A DNA stretch of 5,975 bases. Source: an uncultured Porticoccus sp. GTDB taxonomy: Bacteria > Pseudomonadota > Gammaproteobacteria > Pseudomonadales > Porticoccaceae. Each line of letters begins with the position of its first letter. Position 1 is the first letter of the stretch. The stretch is from contig CATLZI010000136.1 of NCBI GenBank assembly GCA_950063125.1, positions 1-5,975 on the forward strand, given 5' to 3'. The position numbers and the translations under genes are program-made. The notes beneath the pieces were generated by a model. That model had not been told where the DNA came from. It made no database searches and saw only the letters and a program-made list of their open reading frames with translations. Shown one piece after another: positions 1 through 4,837 of the stretch.

Positions 1-669
1 GCTGTTGAGCATGGAAACCACCACCGGCATGTCGGCACCGCCGATAGCCATAATCAGGTGGACACCCAGTACACTGGCGATGATGGTCATGATGATCAGT
101 GCCAGCAATCCGGCCCAGTGACTGTCGGCCCCGACAAACATGATCCCCAGTGCCACGGTAATGGCCAGTGCCACCAGGTTCATCAGGTGACGACCCGGCA
201 GGGTCAATGCTTTGCTGGACACACGGCCATCCAGCTTGCCGCAGGCAATCAACGAGCCGGTAAAGGTTACCGCACCGATGAAAATACCTAGAAATATCTC
301 CACCAGTTTGATGGTGTGCTCCGCACCGTGGGTCACGATCAAAGGTTCGATGTAACCGGAGAAGCCCACCAACACGGCAGCCAGACCGACAAAACTGTGC
401 AGCAGGGCTACCAATTGCGGCATCTGGGTCATTTCGACCCGGTTGGCGAGAAAAATACCAATAATGCTGCCGAGCACAATCGCAACCAGAATTGCGACCA
501 TATCGCCCGTGCCGACATTGGCTATGGTGACGCCAACGGCAATCAGAATCCCGGCGACACCATAGTAGTTACCGCGACGAGCGGACTCCTGATGACTCAA
601 ACCACCGAGGCTGAGAATGAATAATATACTGGCCACTACGTAGGCCACACTGACGATTCCTGGACTCAT
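1..669 (-). CDS. pntB: NAD(P) transhydrogenase subunit beta, N-terminal 223 residues (cut by left window edge)
   Basis: Beta subunit of the proton-translocating nicotinamide nucleotide transhydrogenase, an inner-membrane enzyme that couples proton entry to hydride transfer from NADH to NADP+. The frame is open from the ATG at 669 to base 1, giving 223 codons; the family is about 460 residues, so the rest of the membrane domain and the whole NADP-binding domain III lie outside. What is visible is the membrane domain: hydrophobic helices separated by short loops, starting [17 protein letters not shown]. The segment [11 protein letters not shown] places His at residue 91, the same number as the proton-channel His of E. 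coli Pnt[15 protein letters not shown] places Asp213 and Asn222 at the E. coli positions of conserved membrane residues. A strong Shine-Dalgarno sits 7 bases upstream of the ATG and only 12 bases separate it from the pntA stop, so the two are surely one operon. No frameshift or odd residue seen. Confidence 0.97.
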   Translation of the reverse strand, partial: MSPGIVSVAYVVASILFILSLGGLSHQESARRGNYYGVAGILIAVGVTIANVGTGDMVAILVAIVLGSIIGIFLANRVEMTQMPQLVALLHSFVGLAAVLVGFSGYIEPLIVTHGAEHTIKLVEIFLGIFIGAVTFTGSLIACGKLDGRVSSKALTLPGRHLMNLVALAITVALGIMFVGADSHWAGLLALIIMTIIASVLGVHLIMAIGGADMPVVVSMLNS

Positions 670-676
670 GGTGTGC

Positions 677-683
677 CCTCCTT
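677..683 (-). promoter_or_regulatory. pntB ribosome binding site overlapping the pntA stop codon
   Basis: On the minus strand the pntA stop TAA runs straight into AAGGAGG, a near-perfect Shine-Dalgarno, 7 bases before the pntB ATG. Ribosomes ending pntA therefore uncover or reuse this site, which suggests coupled translation of the two subunits. The coupling is inference; the sequence and spacing are seen directly. Confidence 0.85.
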
Positions 684-2262
684 ATCGGCGAAACATTTTC
701 AGCATGCGGTGGGTAACCCGAAAGCCCCCGGCCACATTGATGGTTGCAATCAGCACGGCGATAAAAGCCATGATGCCCACTGCACCGCTTTCAGACTGCG
801 CCAGATGCAGCAACGCCCCGATCACGATAATGCCACTGATCGCATTGGTCACACTCATCAGAGGGGTGTGGAGGGACGCCGTCACATTCCATATCACCTG
901 CCAACCGATAAAGCAGGCCAGGACAAACACCGTAAAATGGGTAAGGAAACTGGGAGGGGCGTAGGTACCAATACCCAGCAGGGCCAGCGCTGTCACCACC
1001 AGCAGCAGGCCCTTGCCCAGCCACCGGCCAATCACGGAGGGCTCGCCTTTGGCCTTTTTACCCTTCGGCGATGGCTCTTCGGTACTCGGTGGTGGCGCGG
1101 TATTCACCGCCACCTCCACTTTCGGTGGTGGCCAGGTAACTTCACCATCGTGAACAACCGTGAGTCCGCGAATGACGGTGTCTTCCATGTCAACGCTGGG
1201 CTGGCCATCCTTCTCGGGCGTCAGATCGCTCATCAAGTGTGTCAGGTTGCTGGCATAGAGATCACTGGACACCTTTGCCATGCGGCTGGGCAGATCGGTA
1301 TAACCGATAATGGACACGTCGTGATGCACAGCGACCTTGCCCGGCTCGGTGAGTTCACAGTTACCGCCCCGCTCCGAGGCCAGATCGACAATCACACTGC
1401 CGGGCTTCATCGCAGCCACCATCTCGGCGGTAATCAGTTTTGGTGCCGGACGGCCGGGAATCAGAGCAGTGGTGATAATGATATCCACCTCTTCTGCCTG
1501 CTCGGCAAACAGTGCCATCTCGGCCTTGATGAACTCATCGCTCATCTGCTTGGCATAACCGCCGCCACCACTGCCATCTTCATCGCCAAAATCCAGTTCG
1601 AGGAATTCGGCACCCATGCTCTCCACCTGTTCCTTCACTTCGAGGCGGGTATCGAAAGCACGCACGATGGCACCCATGCTGTTAGCGGTACCAACCGCAG
1701 CAAGGCCTGCCACACCGGCACCAATCACCATAACCTTGGCGGGGGGGACCTTCCCGGCCGCCGTCACCTGGCCGGTAAAAAAGCGACCGAAATGGTTGGC
1801 TGCCTCAATAACGGCACGGTAACCGGCGACATTGGCCATGGCGCTCAACGCATCCATTTTCTGCGCGCGACTGATACGGGGCAGGCTATCGATAGCGAAC
1901 ACCGTGGCCCCTTTTGCCGCAAACTTCTCCAGCAGTTCAGGGGTTTGTGCCGGCCAGATGTAGCTGGCCAGACCAGCGCCCTGCTTCATCATGTCAACTT
2001 CATGCCTGTTGAGCATGGCGTTTTCCATAGGGGCACGCACTTTCAGAATAAAATCTGCCTGGCTCCAGAGCGCAGGCGCATCAACAGCAATTGCCGCGCC
2101 GGCATTGATGTAGGCTTCATCATCATAATGCGCTGGTTCACCAGCTCCCGACTGGACCAATACCTCATAGCCGAGCTTGAGCAGCTTTTGAACGGAGGCA
2201 GGAGTGGCGGCAACACGCCTTTCGTCGGGATAAATTTCTTTGGGGATACCTATTGTTGTCAT
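682..2262 (-). CDS. pntA: NAD(P) transhydrogenase subunit alpha (undivided PntA)
   Basis: Alpha subunit of the proton-translocating transhydrogenase; it carries the NAD(H)-binding domain I and the first membrane helices of domain II. The product is 526 residues (E. coli 510) and is undivided, unlike the split PntAA/PntAB of some alphaproteobacteria. Residues 1-380 are domain I: it opens [21 protein letters not shown], has the RQD loop (Arg129, Gln134, Asp137), the Rossmann glycines GAGVAG at 181-186 with Asp204 after the second strand, and a Gly-rich mobile loop ending in Tyr236. Residues 385-412 are a Pro/Lys/Glu-rich linker. About four membrane helices follow between 413 and 513, including [14 protein letters not shown] chose the ATG at 2262 because it matches the family N-terminus and has GGAGAG 7 bases upstream; the frame stays open to an ATG at 2343, but those 27 extra residues do not look like PntA. 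The gene contains no TTA, CTA or TCA codon. pntB follows 12 bases downstream. Confidence 0.98.
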   Translation of the reverse strand: MTTIGIPKEIYPDERRVAATPASVQKLLKLGYEVLVQSGAGEPAHYDDEAYINAGAAIAVDAPALWSQADFILKVRAPMENAMLNRHEVDMMKQGAGLASYIWPAQTPELLEKFAAKGATVFAIDSLPRISRAQKMDALSAMANVAGYRAVIEAANHFGRFFTGQVTAAGKVPPAKVMVIGAGVAGLAAVGTANSMGAIVRAFDTRLEVKEQVESMGAEFLELDFGDEDGSGGGGYAKQMSDEFIKAEMALFAEQAEEVDIIITTALIPGRPAPKLITAEMVAAMKPGSVIVDLASERGGNCELTEPGKVAVHHDVSIIGYTDLPSRMAKVSSDLYASNLTHLMSDLTPEKDGQPSVDMEDTVIRGLTVVHDGEVTWPPPKVEVAVNTAPPPSTEEPSPKGKKAKGEPSVIGRWLGKGLLLVVTALALLGIGTYAPPSFLTHFTVFVLACFIGWQVIWNVTASLHTPLMSVTNAISGIIVIGALLHLAQSESGAVGIMAFIAVLIATINVAGGFRVTHRMLKMFRR

Positions 2263-2269
2263 TCGCTTT

Positions 2270-2275
2270 CTCTCC
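2270..2275 (-). promoter_or_regulatory. pntA ribosome binding site that fixes the start
   Basis: GGAGAG on the minus strand lies 7 bases before the ATG at 2262. It supports this start over the upstream in-frame ATG at 2343, whose added residues do not resemble a PntA N-terminus. Confidence 0.75.
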
Positions 2276-2284
2276 AGGTCTGAA

Positions 2285-2299
2285 CACCATTCTCTGGTG
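2285..2299 (-). promoter_or_regulatory. Small hairpin just upstream of the pntA ribosome binding site
   Basis: CACCA at 2285-2289 and TGGTG at 2295-2299 form perfect 5-bp arms around a 5-base loop, extendable by one G-U pair in the minus-strand RNA. It ends 9 bases before the Shine-Dalgarno. Seen directly; any role in translation is speculation, and arms this short also arise by chance. Confidence 0.3.
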
Positions 2300-2356
2300 C
2301 ACTGATCGAAACATGGAAACCCTGGCTTCGGGCTCATTCTCATTTCAGCGGATCAT

Positions 2357-2384
2357 GTCAGTTTCACAGCAAACCTGACTGTGA
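2357..2384 (-). promoter_or_regulatory. Two overlapping, mutually exclusive inverted repeats in the pntA leader
   Basis: Arms GTCAGTTT (2357-2364) and AAACCTGAC (2371-2379) pair as 8 bp with one bulged base around a 6-base loop. TCACAG (2364-2369) and CTGTGA (2379-2384) pair as 6 bp around a 9-base spacer. The two share bases, so only one can form at a time. The block lies 95-122 bases upstream of the pntA ATG. It could be a protein operator or an RNA switch-like leader, or chance; no known binding-site family is recognised. Confidence 0.3.
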
Positions 2385-2645
2385 TACCGAGTTTAATGAT
2401 TTAACGACTCGCCCCACAGGACCGGGCAGGGTTACGATCCTACGCGAATTTTAACTTCCATGCCTCTTTTCGTGGCATCAGGATAAACCATTAGCAGATA
2501 GTATTCTGCAAAGAGACTGATAGGGAATTTTGATTGGTATAACCCCGCAACCCCTATGAGAGAGCGACTATATGGAGACCAGAACAGGCTGCATGGCCTC
2601 GAAATCAGAAGCGTATTTTTGATCGGCCATAGTGCCGGGCCGGGT

Positions 2646-3395
2646 TCAGGGCTGACCAAACAGCTTTTTCAACAGCGAGGTGGTTTGCTTGACCGGATTC
2701 TCACGGATCGCAGCTTCTTCCCGCGCCAGATAATAGAAGATGCCGTCCATCCCCCCGTTTATCGTGTAGTCCGTCAAGTCGGCTTTGAGGTCGGGGACAA
2801 AAGGCAGGGTCTTGTATTTACTGACAATCGCATCGTAAGTCTGTAGCGCGCCCACCTCTGCGAGGCTGGCTTCAATCACCGGGCGCATTTCCTCCGCGAG
2901 GGGGCCGCGCATTTTGTCACTGAAATAGCGGGTAGCGGCATCTTCCGAGCCACTGTAAATCTTCTTCGCATCGTCGATGGTCATGGCACTGATGGCATCG
3001 AGAAACATCGCCTTTGCCCGCGGAGTAGCCGCCTCGGCAGCCCGGTTCAGTTTCATTTCAAGCTCCTGCAAACTGGCGCCCATGCCCACCTGCTCAAGAA
3101 CACCTTTGGCCTGCTGAAGTTGAGGGGGCAAAGGAATACGAATCGCGTCGTCGAGGTAAAATCCATCCTGAGTCCCAAGCTGTGAAACCACATTACCGGC
3201 ACCCACCCGCAACGCCTCTTTCAACCCTGCGGCAATTTCATCGCTGGAGAGCCCACTGACCGGCGCAGCGGATTCTGTCGTGTTTCCCGTGTTGCCACCG
3301 AGCAGTTCCTTGCCGGTATCCCACCAGCTGGCGGCACTGACAGACAAGGGTGTAATCACCAGTACAACACTCAACAAAACAGTATTTCTGTCCAC
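2646..3395 (-). CDS. Exported DUF4197 family protein of unknown function
   Basis: The 249-residue product matches what I know of the DUF4197 family, which is common in proteobacteria and has no established function. Residues 1-21 look like a Sec signal peptide (MDRNTVLLSVVLVITPLSVSA) cut before ASWWD; no lipobox Cys is present, so a soluble periplasmic location is inferred. Family features are visible in order: GLKEALRVGAGNVVSQLG at 57-74, DGFYLDDAIRIPLP at 77-90, NRAAEAA at 117-123, FLDAISAMTIDDAKKIYSG at 131-149, AATRYF at 153-158, and the end GGMDGIFYYLAREEAAIRENP at 214-234 then TTSLLKKLFG. The start is GTG: an in-frame stop sits four codons upstream at 3405-3407, and GAGGA lies 6 bases before the GTG. 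The gene follows the nuclease gene on the same strand after 161 bases, and pntA begins 383 bases further on. It is complete, with no sign of decay. Confidence 0.93.
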   Translation of the reverse strand: MDRNTVLLSVVLVITPLSVSAASWWDTGKELLGGNTGNTTESAAPVSGLSSDEIAAGLKEALRVGAGNVVSQLGTQDGFYLDDAIRIPLPPQLQQAKGVLEQVGMGASLQELEMKLNRAAEAATPRAKAMFLDAISAMTIDDAKKIYSGSEDAATRYFSDKMRGPLAEEMRPVIEASLAEVGALQTYDAIVSKYKTLPFVPDLKADLTDYTINGGMDGIFYYLAREEAAIRENPVKQTTSLLKKLFGQP

Positions 3396-3401
3396 GACAC
3401 A

Positions 3402-3406
3402 TCCTC
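3402..3406 (-). promoter_or_regulatory. Ribosome binding site fixing the GTG start of the DUF4197 gene
   Basis: GAGGA on the minus strand, 6 bases before the GTG at 3395. The nearby ATG at 3400-3402 is in a different frame and lacks this spacing. The in-frame stop at 3405-3407 overlaps the site and leaves GTG as the only reasonable start codon. Confidence 0.7.
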
Positions 3407-3423
3407 ATAAAAGCAACCAGGAG

Positions 3424-3455
3424 ACACCAGATTAGCATGTCGATTCATCTGGTGT
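3424..3455 (-). promoter_or_regulatory. 9-bp perfect inverted repeat upstream of the DUF4197 gene
   Basis: ACACCAGAT at 3424-3432 and ATCTGGTGT at 3447-3455 are exact reverse complements with a 14-base spacer. The block ends 28 bases before the GTG start. No T run follows directly on the minus strand, so it is not a clear terminator for the nuclease gene. A dyad of this size and place fits either an operator or a 5'-leader hairpin. A further ACCAG at 3416-3420 repeats part of the left arm and could pair with the same partner. Confidence 0.5.
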
Positions 3456-3556
3456 TACCGGATTTTTGACACCCCAAGGTCCAACCATAAGAGGCGCAGG
3501 GACATTTAGAAGTAATTACCCCGAAATACAGTCTACGGTCTGTAATGCCATATTGA

Positions 3557-4348
3557 CTACAGCACCAACAATCCGTGATCGGTTTCCAGCTTGACCCGCC
3601 ATTCCCCGCGACTGCGGTAAACCCATCCCTGTATTTCCACTCGCCGGCCCTGCAAGCTGTTTAGCTGTTTTGCCTCAAAGCGATGGCGGTGTTCTGGATA
3701 AATCATTACCTTGATCACATCATCCAGGACGAGCCGCCAGTGCCTGCCGGTTTGGACGGCTGTTACGGTACCCTGCAATCGCTTAAACCCCCCGTCCTGC
3801 ACATCCCGGGCAGCGACGGGGGCCATGCCGGCGTTGCTCCAGAGTCCCCGCTGCTGTTTGACAGCCAACTGCTCGGCGCTGGCAAAGCAGTCGGCCAGGG
3901 TCAGATTGGGTGGCACTGCAACATGGTAGGCCAGCCCCTGTTCCAGCAGGATTTGTTCGAGACTTTCTCCTCGCTCATTGAACAGGTGGGCGAGCGTTCG
4001 ACCATAGCGGTCATGGGTTTGCCGATCCGTTAACAAATGTAGCTGCGAGGCAGACTTGATCAGGCTGCGCAATCTGTCACGGGCCTCGGCGGCGAACGGC
4101 TGATCCGGTTGCCCACCGCGGCCCGGTTCTGTGGCATTGATACCGATCAATCGAACTTTGCGGCCGTCATCCAGTTTGACGGTATCGCCGTCATAGACAC
4201 GAGTGACGGAAACCCTCTCCAATGGGGCGAAAGGCTGACAGCGAAGATCGGCGCTGGCGGGCCCGCCGGCGATAAACAGCCAGACAACGAAAAACGCGCT
4301 CTGGCATATCATCCAGAGCGCGCATCGTTTGCCTCGAAAGGCAGACAT
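3557..4348 (-). CDS. Exported thermonuclease (SNase-like) with C-terminal OB-fold-like domain
   Basis: Predicted Ca2+-dependent phosphodiesterase of the staphylococcal nuclease family, 263 residues. Residues 1-33 are a signal peptide: basic MSAFRGKRC, a hydrophobic core, then GGPASA before DLRCQP. The SNase domain covers about 45-172: VYDGDTVKL (Asp53, Asp55), VRLIGINATEPG (Arg66, Glu74) and DRYGRTLA (Arg117). Arg66, Glu74 and Arg117 line up with catalytic Arg35, Glu43 and Arg87 of the S. aureus enzyme; its metal ligand Asp40 is Asn71 here. Residues 189-263 form alternating beta-like segments ending GRRVEIQGWVYRSRGEWRVKL, which I read as an OB-fold-like domain. The ATG at 4348 lies 7 bases after the rpmE stop and has no clear Shine-Dalgarno; the frame is open upstream into rpmE, but only this start gives a normal signal peptide. 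A second in-frame ATG at 4312 would leave a shorter signal. The rpmE terminator lies inside codons 9-20. Confidence 0.92.
   Translation of the reverse strand: MSAFRGKRCALWMICQSAFFVVWLFIAGGPASADLRCQPFAPLERVSVTRVYDGDTVKLDDGRKVRLIGINATEPGRGGQPDQPFAAEARDRLRSLIKSASQLHLLTDRQTHDRYGRTLAHLFNERGESLEQILLEQGLAYHVAVPPNLTLADCFASAEQLAVKQQRGLWSNAGMAPVAARDVQDGGFKRLQGTVTAVQTGRHWRLVLDDVIKVMIYPEHRHRFEAKQLNSLQGRRVEIQGWVYRSRGEWRVKLETDHGLLVL
4290..4322 (-). terminator. Intrinsic terminator of rpmE, inside the nuclease coding sequence
   Basis: Perfect 10-bp arms CGCGCTCTGG (4295-4304) and CCAGAGCGCG (4313-4322), eight of ten pairs G-C, around an 8-base loop. On the minus strand the stem is followed at once by TTTTTC (4294-4289). 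This is a textbook rho-independent terminator starting 33 bases after the rpmE stop. It lies wholly within the signal-peptide codons of the nuclease gene, and the loop contains the in-frame ATG at 4312. The plus strand lacks a T run, so it acts in one direction. Confidence 0.85.
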
Positions 4349-4355
4349 ATTCAGA

Positions 4356-4571
4356 TTATTTTTTGGCGGAACGACCGGCGAAACGTTTGTTGAAACGGTC
4401 GATACGACCACCGGTATCAGCAACTTTCTGCTTGCCGGTGTAGAACGGGTGGCAGGCTGAACAGACATCCACGTGGATGCTACCGTTCATGGTGGAGCCT
4501 ACTTCAAATGCATTACCACAACTGCAGGTTGCTGACAGTGTGCCGTAATTTGGATGGATTTCAGATCTCAT
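4356..4571 (-). CDS. rpmE: 50S ribosomal protein L31, zinc-binding type
   Basis: Ribosomal protein bL31 of the large subunit, at the central protuberance bridge to the small subunit. The product is 71 residues (E. coli 70) and lines up without gaps through most of its length: [30 protein letters not shown], then [12 protein letters not shown]. Cys16, Cys18, Cys37 and Cys40 are all present at the E. coli positions, so this is the zinc-containing C+ form rather than the Cys-free ykgM type made under zinc limitation. The ATG at 4571 has TGAGG 9 bases upstream. It is divergent from priA and is followed after 7 bases by the nuclease gene, with its own terminator inside that gene. E. coli rpmE is known to be autogenously controlled; candidate leader hairpins are listed separately. 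Confidence 0.98.
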   Translation of the reverse strand: MRSEIHPNYGTLSATCSCGNAFEVGSTMNGSIHVDVCSACHPFYTGKQKVADTGGRIDRFNKRFAGRSAKK

Positions 4572-4590
4572 GTTTCATTGCCTCAGTCTC

Positions 4591-4636
4591 TTGCATATCG
4601 CCAACCCGATCTCTGTGCAACCCGAATATTGATTCG
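4591..4636 (-). promoter_or_regulatory. Tandem hairpins in the rpmE leader, candidate L31 autoregulatory site
   Basis: Nearest the gene, outer arms TTGCA (4591-4595) and TGCAA (4616-4620) enclose inner arms ATCG (4597-4600) and CGAT (4607-4610), with a small asymmetric internal loop and a 6-base apical loop. Directly upstream, CGAAT (4623-4627) and ATTCG (4632-4636) make a 5-bp stem with a 4-base loop. The first hairpin ends 19 bases before the ATG and 5 bases from the Shine-Dalgarno. The pairing is seen; the regulatory role is inferred from the known autogenous control of rpmE in enterobacteria. I could not compare this with the published leader model, and no transcription start is known. 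Confidence 0.4.
4602..4625. repeat. Direct repeat CAACCCGA in the rpmE leader
   Basis: CAACCCGA occurs at 4602-4609 and again at 4618-4625, a 16-base offset. The first copy overlaps the apical loop and inner arm of the leader hairpin, and the second bridges the two hairpins. It could be paired contact sites for a protein, or chance. Confidence 0.35.
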
Positions 4637-4837
4637 CTCCTGCCTGCCAAACCGATCGCCCGAACCCCGATGCACTTCTGGTACACTGGATGCCTCGCCT
4701 CGGTTTGCTGATAACAGGTCGCGTTTAATCCCTCGGGATGCCTTTCAATTGTCGGGCACCATATGCCGCCTTTAAACGGAGCGCGAATACTACCAGAAAA
4801 CGATGCCCATTCAAGGTTTTAACAAAAAAACACATCA

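Larger units (their letters stand above)
2263..2645. other. 383-base intergenic region between the DUF4197 gene and pntA
   Basis: No convincing gene on either strand. Open stretches of 75 codons (minus, 2432-2659) and 96 codons (plus, 2556-2846) run into the DUF4197 gene and have no recognisable product or good ribosome site. The region should hold the pntAB promoter, but I could not find a -35/-10 pair on the minus strand good enough to call. It has several short inverted repeats: 2285-2299, 2357-2384, ATGCC/GGCAT at 2460-2478 and CGGCC/GGCCG at 2624-2642. The last lies directly after the DUF4197 stop but is followed on the transcript by an A run, not a U run, so it is not a standard intrinsic terminator. 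Confidence 0.6.
4572..4837. promoter_or_regulatory. Divergent rpmE-priA intergenic region
   Basis: This 266-base stretch must carry promoters for rpmE (leftward) and priA (rightward). Rightward, TGGTACACT at 4679-4687 resembles an extended -10 element about 150 bases before priA. TTGTCG at 4749-4754 and TTAAAC at 4772-4777 are 17 bases apart, a second weak candidate. Leftward I see no strong pair. The last part before priA is A-rich (A7 at 4824-4830) with no Shine-Dalgarno. Open stretches crossing the region are not protein-like. Confidence 0.45.

Noticed and set aside
673..2283. 536-codon open frame on the plus strand antisense to pntA
   Set aside because: Its codons are in exact register with pntA codons, so it stays open simply because pntA uses no TTA, CTA or TCA codons. 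Its product is His/Gly/Thr/Arg-rich with no recognisable domain, and PntA itself is unmistakable.
2364..2384. TCACAG-N9-CTGTGA as a CRP site
   Set aside because: The half-sites are in the opposite order to TGTGA-N6-TCACA and the spacing is wrong.
2624..2642. CGGCC/GGCCG hairpin right after the DUF4197 stop as a terminator
   Set aside because: Only 5 bp with a 9-base loop, and the minus-strand transcript continues with an A run rather than a U run.
2432..2659. 75-codon minus-strand frame between the DUF4197 gene and pntA
   Set aside because: It starts inside the DUF4197 gene, shows no family resemblance, and has no Shine-Dalgarno. A 20-codon frame starting at 2630 (MADQKYASDF...) in the same area was rejected for the same reasons.
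2556..2846. 96-codon plus-strand frame overlapping the end of the DUF4197 gene
   Set aside because: Most of it is antisense to a well-matched DUF4197 C-terminus, and it has no recognisable product or clear ribosome site.
3527..3544. TACAG/CTGTA hairpin after the nuclease gene as a terminator
   Set aside because: A 5-bp A/T-containing stem followed by only three T on the minus strand; too weak to call.
4348..4468. Upstream-extended nuclease start at 4468 (40 extra residues)
   Set aside because: It would overlap more than half of rpmE out of frame and place low-hydrophobicity residues before an obvious signal peptide.
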